Source of the DNA: Cephalopachus bancanus
Lineage: Eukaryota > Chordata > Mammalia > Primates > Tarsiidae
Assembly: GCA_027257055.1 (NCBI GenBank)
Contig: JAPVLO010000003.1
Coordinates: 12,093,501 to 12,157,500, forward strand
Length of the DNA: 64,000 nt
Direction of reading: 5' to 3'
Shown: in pieces, positions 24,907 to 34,680 of the stretch
How the letters are laid out: every line of letters starts with the position of its first letter
How positions within the stretch are numbered: position 1 is the first letter of the stretch
Notes under the pieces: model-generated
What the model saw: only the letters and a program-made list of their open reading frames with translations
What the model was told of the DNA's origin: nothing
Databases searched by the model: none
Translations under genes and position numbers: made by a program

Positions 24907-25254
24907 TGCCAACATAATTATTATAACATATAACATATATACATATAATCAGTCTGTATGTTACATGCACATATGTTTTATGATATACATTTATTATGTC
25001 TGTTATCGATCAATCATCTATGATGTCTCACAAATTGTTCCCTTCTTTTCTCTTATTTCACTATGATCTATTCTGAATTATAGTAGAAACCTCTCTAATG
25101 TTTCTCCTTCCAGTCTCTGTGTCACTTTAGATCAGGTACCAAGTCTTATATACCTCCAGAGGCATATAAAGAGTCTGATAGGAGCTTGATAAATATGAAT
25201 GTACATGTGACCAATAGGTGGATACATGGATGAATGAACTAGCACACTAAACTT

Positions 25255-25745
25255 TCTGTCACTCATCTTCCCTCTCCAGCTAGTCATGCCAGCTTCAAAT
25301 AGAGTTACTTCCTGAAAATTCCATCTATACCCTGGTCCTCCCTTGCTCTAAAGTGGAAGAGGCTTTCCATTACTCTTGAGGATGGCTGTCAGGCTACACC
25401 CACCCTGTTATTTTACTCTGTCTGATGTCTTGTACAACACCACCTCCTACTCTTTTCTGCATAGACACTCACACCAGGCAGGTTGGATTCCTCTCAGGCA
25501 CTGTATACTCATTCTTTCCAGATCCTTGTTTATGACTTTCCAACCTTTCTGACCATTCAAACACTACCCATCATTTAAGGCCCACATCTTAGGCCTTAGT
25601 GACAACACAGCCCACACAGACATAGCCCCTTTTCTGAACTTCCCACACCTACAACTCCTCTGCTTGGCTCCTCACCAAATTCTGTCCTGCATTACTATCC
25701 AACAATAAATGTATAACATCTTGGGTCTAGGAGCCATGTCTTATG
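25255..25745 (+). mobile_element. L2 LINE 3'-end fragment
   Basis: CT-rich text with 'CATTTAAGGCCCACATCTTA', then 'CAACAATAAATGTATAACAT', 'GGGTCTAGGAGCCATGTCTT' fits the decayed 3' end of L2. Confidence 0.5.
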
Positions 25746-26155
25746 TTTCTTTTGGATTTGGACTATTGTTTAGGAGAAAATTGATGATCAGTGAAGTCTT
25801 ATCAAAGTGAACTAAATGCAAGGTTAATTTTATAGGAGGTTATTTTCCAAAGTTGAAAGCTGAGATTTCCCCCTCAATTTCATATAATCACTAAATTTAG
25901 TGGTTCATATATGGAATGGATCCAAGTCAATTCCATAGGTTTCCAGTATATCTTGCATGGCATGTAGATCCTAATAATGGTGACAAAAATAATAGCAGCT
26001 AACATATTTGAGTGCTTACTATATGATGTACAAGGCCCTATACCAAGTATTTTAATACAGTTAGTCCCCTACATATGAATAAGTTCCATTCTGAGAGTGT
26101 GTTCAAAAGTTCAACTTGCTCTAAGTCCAACAAAGTTAGCCTAGGTACCCAACTA

Positions 26156-26238
26156 TTAGGTTCGTGCAAACGTAATTTCGGTTTTTGCATTGTTGATGTT
26201 TGCCATTTGAATTGGAATACATTCTTAAATAAATGTGG
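26156..26238 (+). mobile_element. Hsmar1-like mariner, 5' end only
   Basis: Starts TTAGGTTCGTGCAAACGTAA after TA, close to the MADE1/Hsmar1 terminal repeat (TTAGGTTGGTGCAAAAGTAA) as I remember it, then continues 'CATTCTTAAATAAATGTGG', a body text shared by related mariners. It stops dead at the following Alu, and its other end is missing. Confidence 0.75.
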
Positions 26239-26420
26239 ATCCTTCTGCCTCAGACTTCCAAGTAGCTGGAGCTACAGGTGCGCACTACCATGCCCAGATA
26301 ATTTTTGGTAGAGATGAGGTCTCGCCTGCCCAGGTGGGTCTCGAACCCGCGGGCTCAGGCAATCCACTCACCTCAGCCTCCCAAAGGCGTGGGATTACAG
26401 GCTGAGCCACCGAACCCGGC
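26239..26420 (-). mobile_element. Alu, lineage-specific subfamily, 3'-truncated
   Basis: Only the left arm and the start of the right arm remain: 'GGCTCAGCCTGTAATCCC' (opposite strand) is present, but the last 110 bases and tail are gone. The cut edge is the junction with the mariner 5' end. Confidence 0.9.
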
Positions 26421-26449
26421 TTAAGAAAACATTTTTAATCTTACAGTAC

Positions 26450-28735
26450 AGTTCCTTGAAAAGCTCAGTAGTACAGTACAGTACAGTACAACAGGGGCTG
26501 GAATCGGGTGAACAGGCAAGAAGAGTTCCTGACTGGAAGAGATGGAGGAGGTGGAAGATAGTAGAACTGAAGAATCATCAGCAGTAGGAGACAGAGGGCA
26601 AGCTGTAATTTCCTTCACACCTGACATTGATGATACAGCTCTCAGTTCCTTACTGGATTCAGTTCCATCTACACTCTTGAAAAAATGATTCATTGATGTC
26701 TGGATAGTAGCTCTTCTTTTCTCATCAGAGATGACACAGTAGCACTTAACTGCATTCTGAATGGCTGCATGCAACTGTTGTGTTCCGTTCTACGTTTGGG
26801 TCCTGTGCCTGAAAAACCAACAGTGCCTCCTCAAATAAAGACAATCCCCTTGCCATTTCCTGCACTGTGAATCTCTTCAGTCTCATTGTGAATCTTTCAG
26901 TTCCTTCTTCTTCATGTCTCTTCTTCATCCTTTCTCAGGCCTCTATTTCTATCAGGACTTCATTAGTAAGTTCTTCATATTGCATAGCAAGGAGATCAGT
27001 GAAGTCGTCCTCTTAAAGATCTAGCTCCAGCTTCTCACTGAAGGTCACTAAGTTGCTGAAGACCTCTTAGGACTCTTCATCCACCTTCTCGAATTCATGA
27101 ATATCGTGAACAAACTGCAGACAAACCCCTTTTATGGTGACAGCTGTAACCTAACGCCAAGCAAAGCCAGTGTTTTTTTGGTCTTGCAGATGTTATAGTC
27201 CTTCAAAAATTGTCGCAAAGATGTTCCTGATTTGTCAGTTCCCTTTACTGCCGAAAGAAAAGTGATGTAAATAATATTTCTTGAAATCCACTGCTGGGCT
27301 CAGTGGCTCAGCCTGTATTCCCAGCACTTTGGGATGCTGAGGTGAGTGAATTGCCTGAGACAGCGGGTTCGAGATCAGCCCTGGCAACTTGGCGAGACCT
27401 CATCTCTACAATAAGTCAAAAAAAAATTAGCTGGGCCTAGTAGTACGCGTCTGTAGTTTTGGCTACTTGGAAGGCTGAGGCGAAAGGATTGCTGGTGCCC
27501 AGCAGCTCAACACTGGGGTGGTCGTGAGTATGCCACCATACTCCAGCCTGGGCGACAGAGTGAGATCCAAATTCAAAAAAACAGAAAAAGAAATCTGCTA
27601 TAACTCCCTGGTTCATAGGTTGGATGAGTGACATAGTATTCAGAGATAGATGCACTACTTTGACATTGGGATGAAAGTCATCCACAAATGGGGGTGGCTC
27701 GAGGCATTGTTGAGCATCAAAAGAATGTTGAATGCAACGTCCTTCTCTGAGCAGTATTTTTCTACTTCAGGAATAAAATGCTAGAAAAATGGCCTTACCT
27801 ATACAATGACCACTTATGTACCTAACCCTGAATTGTACCCCACATCTTTAAAATAAAAAAAAATGTAAAAAAAGAGAAAAATGGCCTGCGTAGTCCAGGC
27901 TCTGAGGTTACTCTTTCAACAACAGGAAGAGAACCCTTGGCTGTGTTTTTAAGGGTTCTTAGATTCTCTGAATGATAAACTTTTAGAGGTTTCAGTTTCA
28001 TATTACCGAAAGAATTTCTACCAAACCACAGAGTTAGCCTATCCTTTGCTGCTTTATAGCCTGGCATCAACTTTTCCTCCTTACTTATGTAACTTTGGTC
28101 TGATATCCTCTTCTAGTACAGTCCTGTCTCATTCACATTAAAAACCTGCTTGGATAAATACATACCTTCATCAATAATTTCTCAAAGCATTTCAGGAAAT
28201 TTTTAGGCAGCTACTGTATCTGCACTTGCTACCTCACAACTTACTTTTATGTTGTGAAGATTGACTCTAGCCTTGAACCGATGAAACCAGCTGGCATGAA
28301 AACTTATGCCCTCTGTCTCTTCACCGTGTTTTCTTCTTCAAGTCTCCATAAAGGCTTTTAGCTTTCTCTTGATGTTGGGATGAAAGTTGTTAATCATCAG
28401 CATTAAGCTGAGTGGGACTCGACGCTGATACTGATTCTGCATCCACACACTGAGAAGTTTCTCCAACTTCTCCATCACTTTTCCATGCTTCAATATTATC
28501 AAAATCATCAGCACAGCAGACTTCACATGTTCCATGATCTTGTCCTTGTTCTTCTTTAGAATTATGCTGATGGTTGAACAATTCAAGTTATAAGAATGAG
28601 TGATGTCTACCATCTTTCTGACTTCATTCTCTCAATTATTTTCACTTTTGCTTCCATTGTTATTGCATGGTGCTTCTTAGCCTTCTTAGCAGTACTACCT
28701 ATAACACCACTGCTTTGACATTTGCTTCCTGACAT
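26450..28735 (-). pseudogene. Broken Tigger transposase (CENP-B/jerky-like DDE)
   Basis: Start codon at about 28733-28735. N-terminal DNA-binding part near 28720-28340: 'KKHHAITMEAKVKIIERMK' then 'DITHSYNLNCSTISIIL' (helix-turn-helix type) and 'KDKIMEHVKSAV', 'EKLLSVWMQNQYQRRVPLS' (second CENP-B-type helix). DDE nuclease part: 'MMPGYKAAKDRLTLWFGRN' and 'LKPLKVYHSENLRTLKN' at 28070-27900, then, past an Alu, 'NVKVVHLSLNTMSLIQPMNQ' near 27680-27620, where the family usually has PPNTTSLIQP. C-terminal part: 'FTVQEMARGLSLFEEALLVF' at 26890-26810. Multiple frameshifts and stops mean it is dead. It would have cut and joined transposon ends in the nucleus. Confidence 0.85.
27292..27590 (+). mobile_element. 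Alu, lineage-specific subfamily
   Basis: 'GGCTCAGTGGCTCAGCCTGT' start, 'CTCATCTCTACAATAAGTCA' centre, tail interrupted by 'CAGAAAAAG'. GAAATCCACTG before and GAAATCTGCT after are a loose duplication. It sits inside the transposase part of the Tigger, splitting it. Confidence 0.92.
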
Positions 28736-28951
28736 CCTGGGCTTGAAATAAAGATACTTTACTACTGTACTCTATGCAGCACTGGACAGTAAAGTACACA
28801 AAAACACAACCACTTGTAGAGGATGCACACATGTGACAGTGTATGCCAGACACATGAACTATCGATAACTTATGTGATTGGACATGAAAATGCAAATTTG
28901 CATCTTTGAAAGTTTGCAACTTAAAGGTTTGTAGGTAAGAGACTTACTGTA

Positions 28952-29940
28952 TTTTGTTTTAATTATCCAAAAACTTTATAAAATAAATTCTATTACCCCA
29001 CTCTGCAGTCAAAGAAACATACTTAAGCTTCAAACATTCATAAAACCCTTACTCAATTTCTCTCCCAGTTCTAGATATGCTAATGCACTATATAAATTAG
29101 TAATGAGCACTTTCTCTATCAAATGAAGGCAATTCTTCATTTTACTGGACCAACACTGTCATTGTCTAATGTCCAAACAACATCTTAAAAGTAATGTCAG
29201 CACTTAACTTTTGCAGTCTCCCCTCAATAACCTCTATCACCTGTTCAATCATGAGAGAATATCAGTAAATTACAATGGAAGAGTATTCTAGAATAGGTCT
29301 AATTAGTACTCCTCTGAACTCTCAAGATCATAAAATATAAGGAAAGCCTGAGGAATTGTCACAGCCAAGAAGATAAGGTGATTAAATGTAATATGGTATC
29401 ATAGGTGGAGCCTGAAACAGAAAAATGCTACTAAGTACAATATAAGAAAATAGGATTAAGGTATGGATGTTAGTTAATCATAATGTATCAATGCTAGTTT
29501 AATAATTGTAACAAGTGTACCACACTAATATAAGATGTTAACGGGGAAAATGGGTATGGACTATACGGAAACTCTCTATAAGATGCTCTCAATTTTTATA
29601 TAAATCTAAAACAATTCCAAAATAGAAAATCTACTACAAAATAACGGTAATCCTTAAAATAAGGATTGTGGGTGACTGGCAGGATGGTGGCCTGAGAAGT
29701 TAGGAATTTGACCAAAGGCATTGGTTGTGGTGGGGAACAAAGGGGAAGATGGTGACTTTGGTTTTGAAGATGTTGCCTTGGACAGCTTGGTGTTAAGTCC
29801 AGATGCTCAATAGGCAGAGGAAGAACTTGGAGTCTTGGGGGTAGGGAAGGAAGACATGTTTTGGAGACACACACACTTGGGAGTCATTATGCACATAGGT
29901 GGTAGTTGAAGCATTTGATGTCCTAAACACCATTTTGGGG
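28952..29940. other. Unassigned AT-rich DNA
   Basis: 29360-29640 has 'CAATATAAGAAAATAGGATT' and other A/T-rich text, possibly an L1 tail. No gene was recognised. Confidence 0.4.
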
Positions 29941-30135
29941 ATGAGCAGCCAGCAACTCTGTTATTACTGTGTGGAGGATGAGCCGGAGGAGGCTGAGGGA
30001 GAGCCAGTTTGATTATAACTGCAGAGCAGCTGGAGCCTTTCATCCCCGGGGGGAGCCACACCATCCCGGTGGGCACAGACGCCGTGTTTTCCCTCATTCT
30101 GGAAGACATTCCCCGAGACAGACTCTGGATAGGAT
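29941..30135 (+). other. GC-rich, CpG-bearing unique patch; possible exon or conserved element
   Basis: Much richer in GC and CpG than its surroundings. A 23-codon frame from ATG at 29941 reads 'MSSQQLCYYCVEDEPEEAEG' to a stop near 30012. A second frame, open from 29994 to 30134, includes 'ITAEQLEPFIPG' and 'TDAVFSLILEDIPRDRLW', with more gene-like composition than most frames here. I do not recognise either, and the two are in different frames. No good splice sites bracket it. It may be a diverged exon or a conserved non-coding element. Confidence 0.3.
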
Positions 30136-32200
30136 AATTATGCTGGTTAGTAAGCTGATCTAGCCCCAGCTATGTGGACAGGGATACCACCACAAAATGT
30201 TTCCATGTTATTCAATGCATTGGTTTATCTAAAAAAAGAAACATTTTAATTCTTTCTTCCATAGTAGATTTAGAGTAATTAGGTTAGATGAAACTATTTT
30301 GATAACCATCTTTCTTGAGGACACAGCACCTCTGTAGCTTTAAAACCTAAGTTAATTAGATATCTGATGTTAACAAAAGCTTCCATTTAAAAAAAAATCC
30401 TCAAAAGCTGTAACCCCCAGACTCCTGCTGTAGCAGTGGAGTCAATGCTAAGTACACCTTTTATCATCAAACTGGCATTTTTGTATAGCTAATCATAGAC
30501 GTCTGCTCCTACTGAGATGGAGAAGGCACCCCCACACTACCCCCAAGGATGAAAGACCCAGCAGTATGGTAAAGTCCATGTTTTCTACATGAAGATTCCA
30601 GAGAGCTGGGTCTTACCTACACTAAGATATTAACTTCTCTTGGCATTCAAAGACTATCTAGTTTGCGGAATAAAGGGTATGTGTTGGAAATATAAAAGGG
30701 ATAATCTTAATTAACACCAAGATAAAAATCCCAATAAGCCTGAAAGGATATATAGAGTTATCTGGAAGTGAGCAAAATGACTAGACTTGTAGAGGTATGC
30801 CTAGCAATGCATTCTCAAGAATATCACATCTCCTGATAATAGGTAAATAAGACTGAGGAGAGACTACTTTATTTTTTTTAAATCCTCCCCACCCTAAACA
30901 GGCAAGCATGTACCTGCACACATGTTCTGCACGCACACACACACAGACATATACACACACAGACACATACGCATGCACGTCCTTGACCTCCAAGCTAGGC
31001 AACGCAAAAGCAATGGCGTCAGCTTTCTTTAGTTGCTTCATAGCTGAGAAAGACTGCTGGGCACCCGGGGAAAAAAAGGCAAAGTGGAAGCCATGACCAG
31101 AGGGAGACTGCTTCTGAGCTTCTCTTCCACTTCTGCTGGGCTTTGTCATCTCAGGTATGCTGCCTAGTTCCTCTGAGTTTCAGCTTCCCTTTTTAAGAAA
31201 TGAGGATACTAGATGCTCATCTCAATTCAATTAATATGTGTTGAATGTCATTCAAGTGTCAGGGACTGTGCTGGGAATATAGCAGTGAGTAAGAAAAACA
31301 CAATCGCCCATTCAGAGGTGCATTTCATAGTTGTTGCTGTGTGTATTCAGGGATGCTGAGCATACATTTGGCTTGGCACATGGTTGCTGAGTGAACAGTA
31401 TTAGTGTGCTTCCCTTTCACTCCAAGATGAGCAGTTGAACTTGAGCAAAAAGATGGTATAACTATAGGACATTTAGCAGCATTGGGCCTGGGACAGAAGG
31501 TTATTATTTCACAGAACTTCAGACAGAAGACTTTAATAGTAACCACATTGAAAAAGCCAGTGGGCTTTGGAGTCAAAGAGAGCTAGTCTGATGTCTTTGC
31601 CTTGTTCTTCACCTAACTCTGTGGTGGTATGCAATTTGTTTAAGCTCTTTGAGACTGACTTTGTAAATTGGAGATATTATTAGAGATACCAATATGAAAT
31701 TGATGTTATAGGTGATAAAGGAAATACTGTACATGAAAAAGCTTATTAAAAGGCAAAGTGATATTCACATGCTAGTTACTATTGATTATTTTCATTAATA
31801 TTGAGTAATCACCAGCCACGACAGCAGCCCCCATGTGGCTCCTTCGTGCCTGGTATTCTGGGCTGAAGGATTATAGTAGCAACTTTAATACATTTCATAG
31901 GCTCCAGAACATCTGATCACTGGAAGGATTTGTAAATAAGTCCCTGACTTAATTAGGAGCAGATCCAAAGATTCTGACTTTCTTCTGAATGATAGCAACA
32001 GAGACTATGCCACAGAAAGAGAGTTTGGGAATGGTCTTTCCAAAGTTTCCATGACCAACATCAGTAGGGCTCTGATCCACTGTGGCTCTTACTTGGCGTC
32101 TTCCTCAGTTGACTTGATGCCTCTCCCTTTCAGGGATTGGGGGCGGAGGGGCGGGAATTTAAGCAGCACATCTGTACATCACAGAAAAAAACTTCTCACA
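30136..32200. other. Unassigned DNA with short repeats
   Basis: 30934-30970 has a CA-rich run with AGACA interruptions. 31560-31750 is MIR-like on the plus strand ('GGTATGCAATTTGTTTAAGC', 'GACTTTGTAAATTGGAG'). 31200-31300 is an old repeat phrase ('AATTAATATGTGTTGAATGT'). No gene was recognised. Confidence 0.45.
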
Positions 32201-32491
32201 GCCAGGCATGGTGGCTCACACCTGTAATTCCAGCACTTAGGAAGGTTGGGTAAGAGAGTTGCTTGAGCCCAGGAGTTAGAGAACAGCCTGGGCAACATAG
32301 TGCGACCTCATCCCTACAAAAATAAAAAAATTTAGTTGGACCTGGTAGCATACACCTGTCATCCCTGCTTCTTGGGAGGCTGAGGCAAAAAGATTGCCTA
32401 AGCCCAGGAGGTTGAGGCTGCGGTGACCCGTGATTGTGCCACTATACTCCAACCTGTGGGACAGACTGAGACCTCATCTCAAAAATGAAAG

Positions 32492-32554
<63 letters not shown>

Positions 32555-32606
32555 AAAGAAAAAGAAGGAATGGAAGGAACAGAGGGGAGGGGAGGAAGGA
32601 AGGAAG
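32201..32606 (+). mobile_element. Older Alu with an expanded tail
   Basis: Standard AluJ-like body 32201-32480 ('GCCAGGCATGGTGGCTCACA', 'TGGGCAACATAGTGCGACCT'), then a tail that has become about 20 GAAA units followed by GGAA-type text. AAAAACTTCTCACAGC before and AAAAACTCCTCACCAGC after are the target duplication, showing that the whole purine tract belongs to the element. Confidence 0.93.
32481..32606 (+). repeat. (GAAA)n purine tract from an Alu tail
   Basis: About 125 bases of pure A and G on this strand, dominated by GAAA. Open frames full of Lys-Glu-Arg over it are artefacts. Confidence 0.95.
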
Positions 32607-32940
32607 AAAAACTCCTCACCAGCATCCCCATTTAAGGTCAATTTCTTTGGGGGTCTTAAATCCCAAGATGCGTCCCAGGCTTATCTGAGAAACCATCACA
32701 AAGCTTGGGAAAACTTCACAATCTGCTCAAACTACCATTTTAATCCTGTTAGTCCTGGAGGCCTGAGTTACTCTGAAGGATTGGCTTCACCATTCCTCCC
32801 AGGAGGTCATAGAATATTCTTGCAAATGAACTCTTAGAGAACATTTTAGATAGTCCAGGGTTTTTCAATTGGTTGCAGGAATTCTCCTGCCCTACAACAA
32901 TATCCTAGAACTCACCAGGGCTTAATTGAGCCAGATTGCT

Positions 32941-33180
32941 ATAGTTTCATGAATTCATCATACAGTTTCTCACCTCTGCCTTTGACATGCTTTCCCTCTG
33001 TTTGGAGGAACTATTCCTCCCTTTTCTTCCTGTACCTTTCCATTTATCCTTTAAAACCTCAGCTCAAGAGTCTCCCTGGTGAAAACATTGCTGATTCCCA
33101 CCCTCTCTCCACTCCATCAACAGACCTGACTCTAAATCCTGGGACGTGACCCATTTAGTGAGTTCTCAAGAAATGATTGT
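32941..33180 (+). mobile_element. L2 LINE 3'-end fragment
   Basis: 'CTGCCTTTGACATGCTTTCC', 'TTTAAAACCTCAGCTCAAG', 'TCTCCCTGGTGAAAACATTG' follow the L2 3' end. Confidence 0.65.
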
Positions 33181-33999
33181 TATTTTCTCAGATTCTTGGA
33201 GCTGACCTGGTTTCTTCTCCAGCCTCTGACAATTAGACCAAGTGCAAAGCAGGAGGCTGAAAATCAACTATGCAGTTGTGAAATCTTTGATTTGAAGTAA
33301 GATTTTAGATTGCTGAAATGAGAGTTATGTAACCTTCACATGGTGCAATGGGCAGGAGGACCTCACTGCAAGCAGAGGTTTGGAGGCTATTTCTGGCATG
33401 ACAGAAGCTCAGCCCCATTTCCACCAAAGACATTTCACTTCCCAGCCCCAGCAGAATTCCTAGTTCAAAGCAGACACTCAAGCAGACAGATCTGCTGTTT
33501 TGGGGACGAGAAAGCAGACTCAATGGGGAAGAGGGTCTCAGGAGGTCTTTCCCTGTCCTTTCTACAACACTGAGTAACCCACTTGAAGAAACCCATCTTG
33601 GCTGCCCTGGAAGCCATTTCCCCATCCTTCGATAGTAATCAGGACAGAGGAGGCAGTCTCATTATTGATAATGAAACTGACTCTCTTTAGCAGTAGGCGT
33701 TTGGGTGAGAGATGCCATCACAGCTCAGAGTGGTTGTTATTATGTTATCATTATTATTACTTAAAATTTTTTTTGCTTTTTTATGGTATGAAAACCATTG
33801 CTTAATATTCTTGGAAAGCCGTTCCCATTCCATACTTGTTCCTTTTACTTTTTGTATTTGGGTGTCCTTAAAGAGTTCCACCAGAAGAAAGGGCTCAATT
33901 AAGAAAAATTAGAACTAGGACCCCTACACAGTAACTCAGGCTAAAGGACACTAAGGCAATCTCTTCACCTTGAGATGTGGGACCACTGGCAGACCATGT
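33181..33999. other. Unassigned DNA
   Basis: Minus-strand frame of 106 codons at 33305-33625 has no recognisable domain. Nothing else was seen. Confidence 0.4.
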
Positions 34000-34108
34000 T
34001 TTTTAGCCCATCTCGAACCCGTGGGCTCAGATAATCCACTGGCCTCAGCCTCCCAAAGGGCTGGGATTACAGGCTGAGTCCCTGAGCCTGGCCTTTTTAG
34101 TCCATCTC
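34000..34108 (-). mobile_element. Tailless 5' Alu fragment with target duplications
   Basis: 79 bp (34015-34093) equal to the first part of an Alu left arm on the opposite strand ('GGCCAGGCTCAGGGACTCAG' to 'CCACGGGTTC'). It is bracketed by TTTTTAGCCCATCTC (34000-34014) and TTTTTAGTCCATCTC (34094-34108), 15 bp with one mismatch. There is no A tail and no right arm. At the junction the flank CATCTC coincides with Alu text (TCTCGAAC), so the insertion was probably primed within the Alu RNA by short complementarity. Confidence 0.85.
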
Positions 34109-34289
34109 AGTGCCTCCTTCCCTAGGAGATCTATTCTCACCTCAACCAGAGGCGGACTTTCTTCCTCCATATCTTGGTTTTTTAAACGAAGCTAATCATA
34201 ACTGTCTGTGTGCCTTAATAGTAAATTAAGGACTCCTTAATTTTGGAGACCACAGCAATAGAGTTTGATGGAAAAAAAACATGTTCTGC

Positions 34290-34680
34290 AGATAGATGTT
34301 TGGGTTCAATTTTTTCTGTCATTGATAAGCTGTGTGACATGAGTTGTTACTCAACATTTCTGAATTGGTTTCATCATCTATGATACATGGATAATATAGC
34401 CTACTTTGCAAGTCAGTTGTGATGGCAAGGGAAGATAAACATGAATGGAAGGGCTTGGCAATACAGGTTAGTGCTCTGGGATTACTCAGCACCCCCACCA
34501 ACTAGCTGCTCAGTCCTATCCAGCTACTTAACCTTCTAAGTTTCAGCTTTCTCTTCAGTAATAGAGGACCAGCAGGTCCCTCTGGATAAGGTTTTGAGAG
34601 GATAAAATGAGCTAACAGATGGAAAGAGTTCAGCACATCACTTGACACAAAGAGAGTGCTCCATACGCATTAACTGTTAC
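34290..34680 (+). mobile_element. Two tandem-lying MIR fragments
   Basis: 34290-34480 ('GCTGTGTGACATGAGTTGTT', 'GGTTTCATCATCTATGATA') and 34500-34680 ('AGCTACTTAACCTTCTAAGT', 'TTTCAGCTTTCTCTTCAG'). Confidence 0.65.

Larger units (their letters stand above)
26058..28949 (-). mobile_element. Tigger-type (pogo-like) DNA transposon, with both ends
   Basis: Left end CAGTTAGTCCCCTAC and right end (read on the opposite strand) CAGTAAGTCTCTTAC are matching terminal repeats, each flanked by TA (26056-26057 and 28950-28951), the target site of Tc1/mariner-type elements. The interior encodes a broken Tigger transposase on the minus strand. Two Alus and a mariner 5' end have inserted into it. Net of these it is roughly 2.3 kb, slightly shorter than a typical full Tigger. 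I do not name the subfamily. Confidence 0.88.

Noticed and set aside
26421..28613. Intact gene within the Tigger
   Set aside because: Several separate short frames in order, with stops and frameshifts between them and an Alu inside. It is a dead transposase and not a domesticated gene.
32430..32837. Lys/Glu/Arg-repeat protein frames
   Set aside because: Produced by the (GAAA)n Alu tail.
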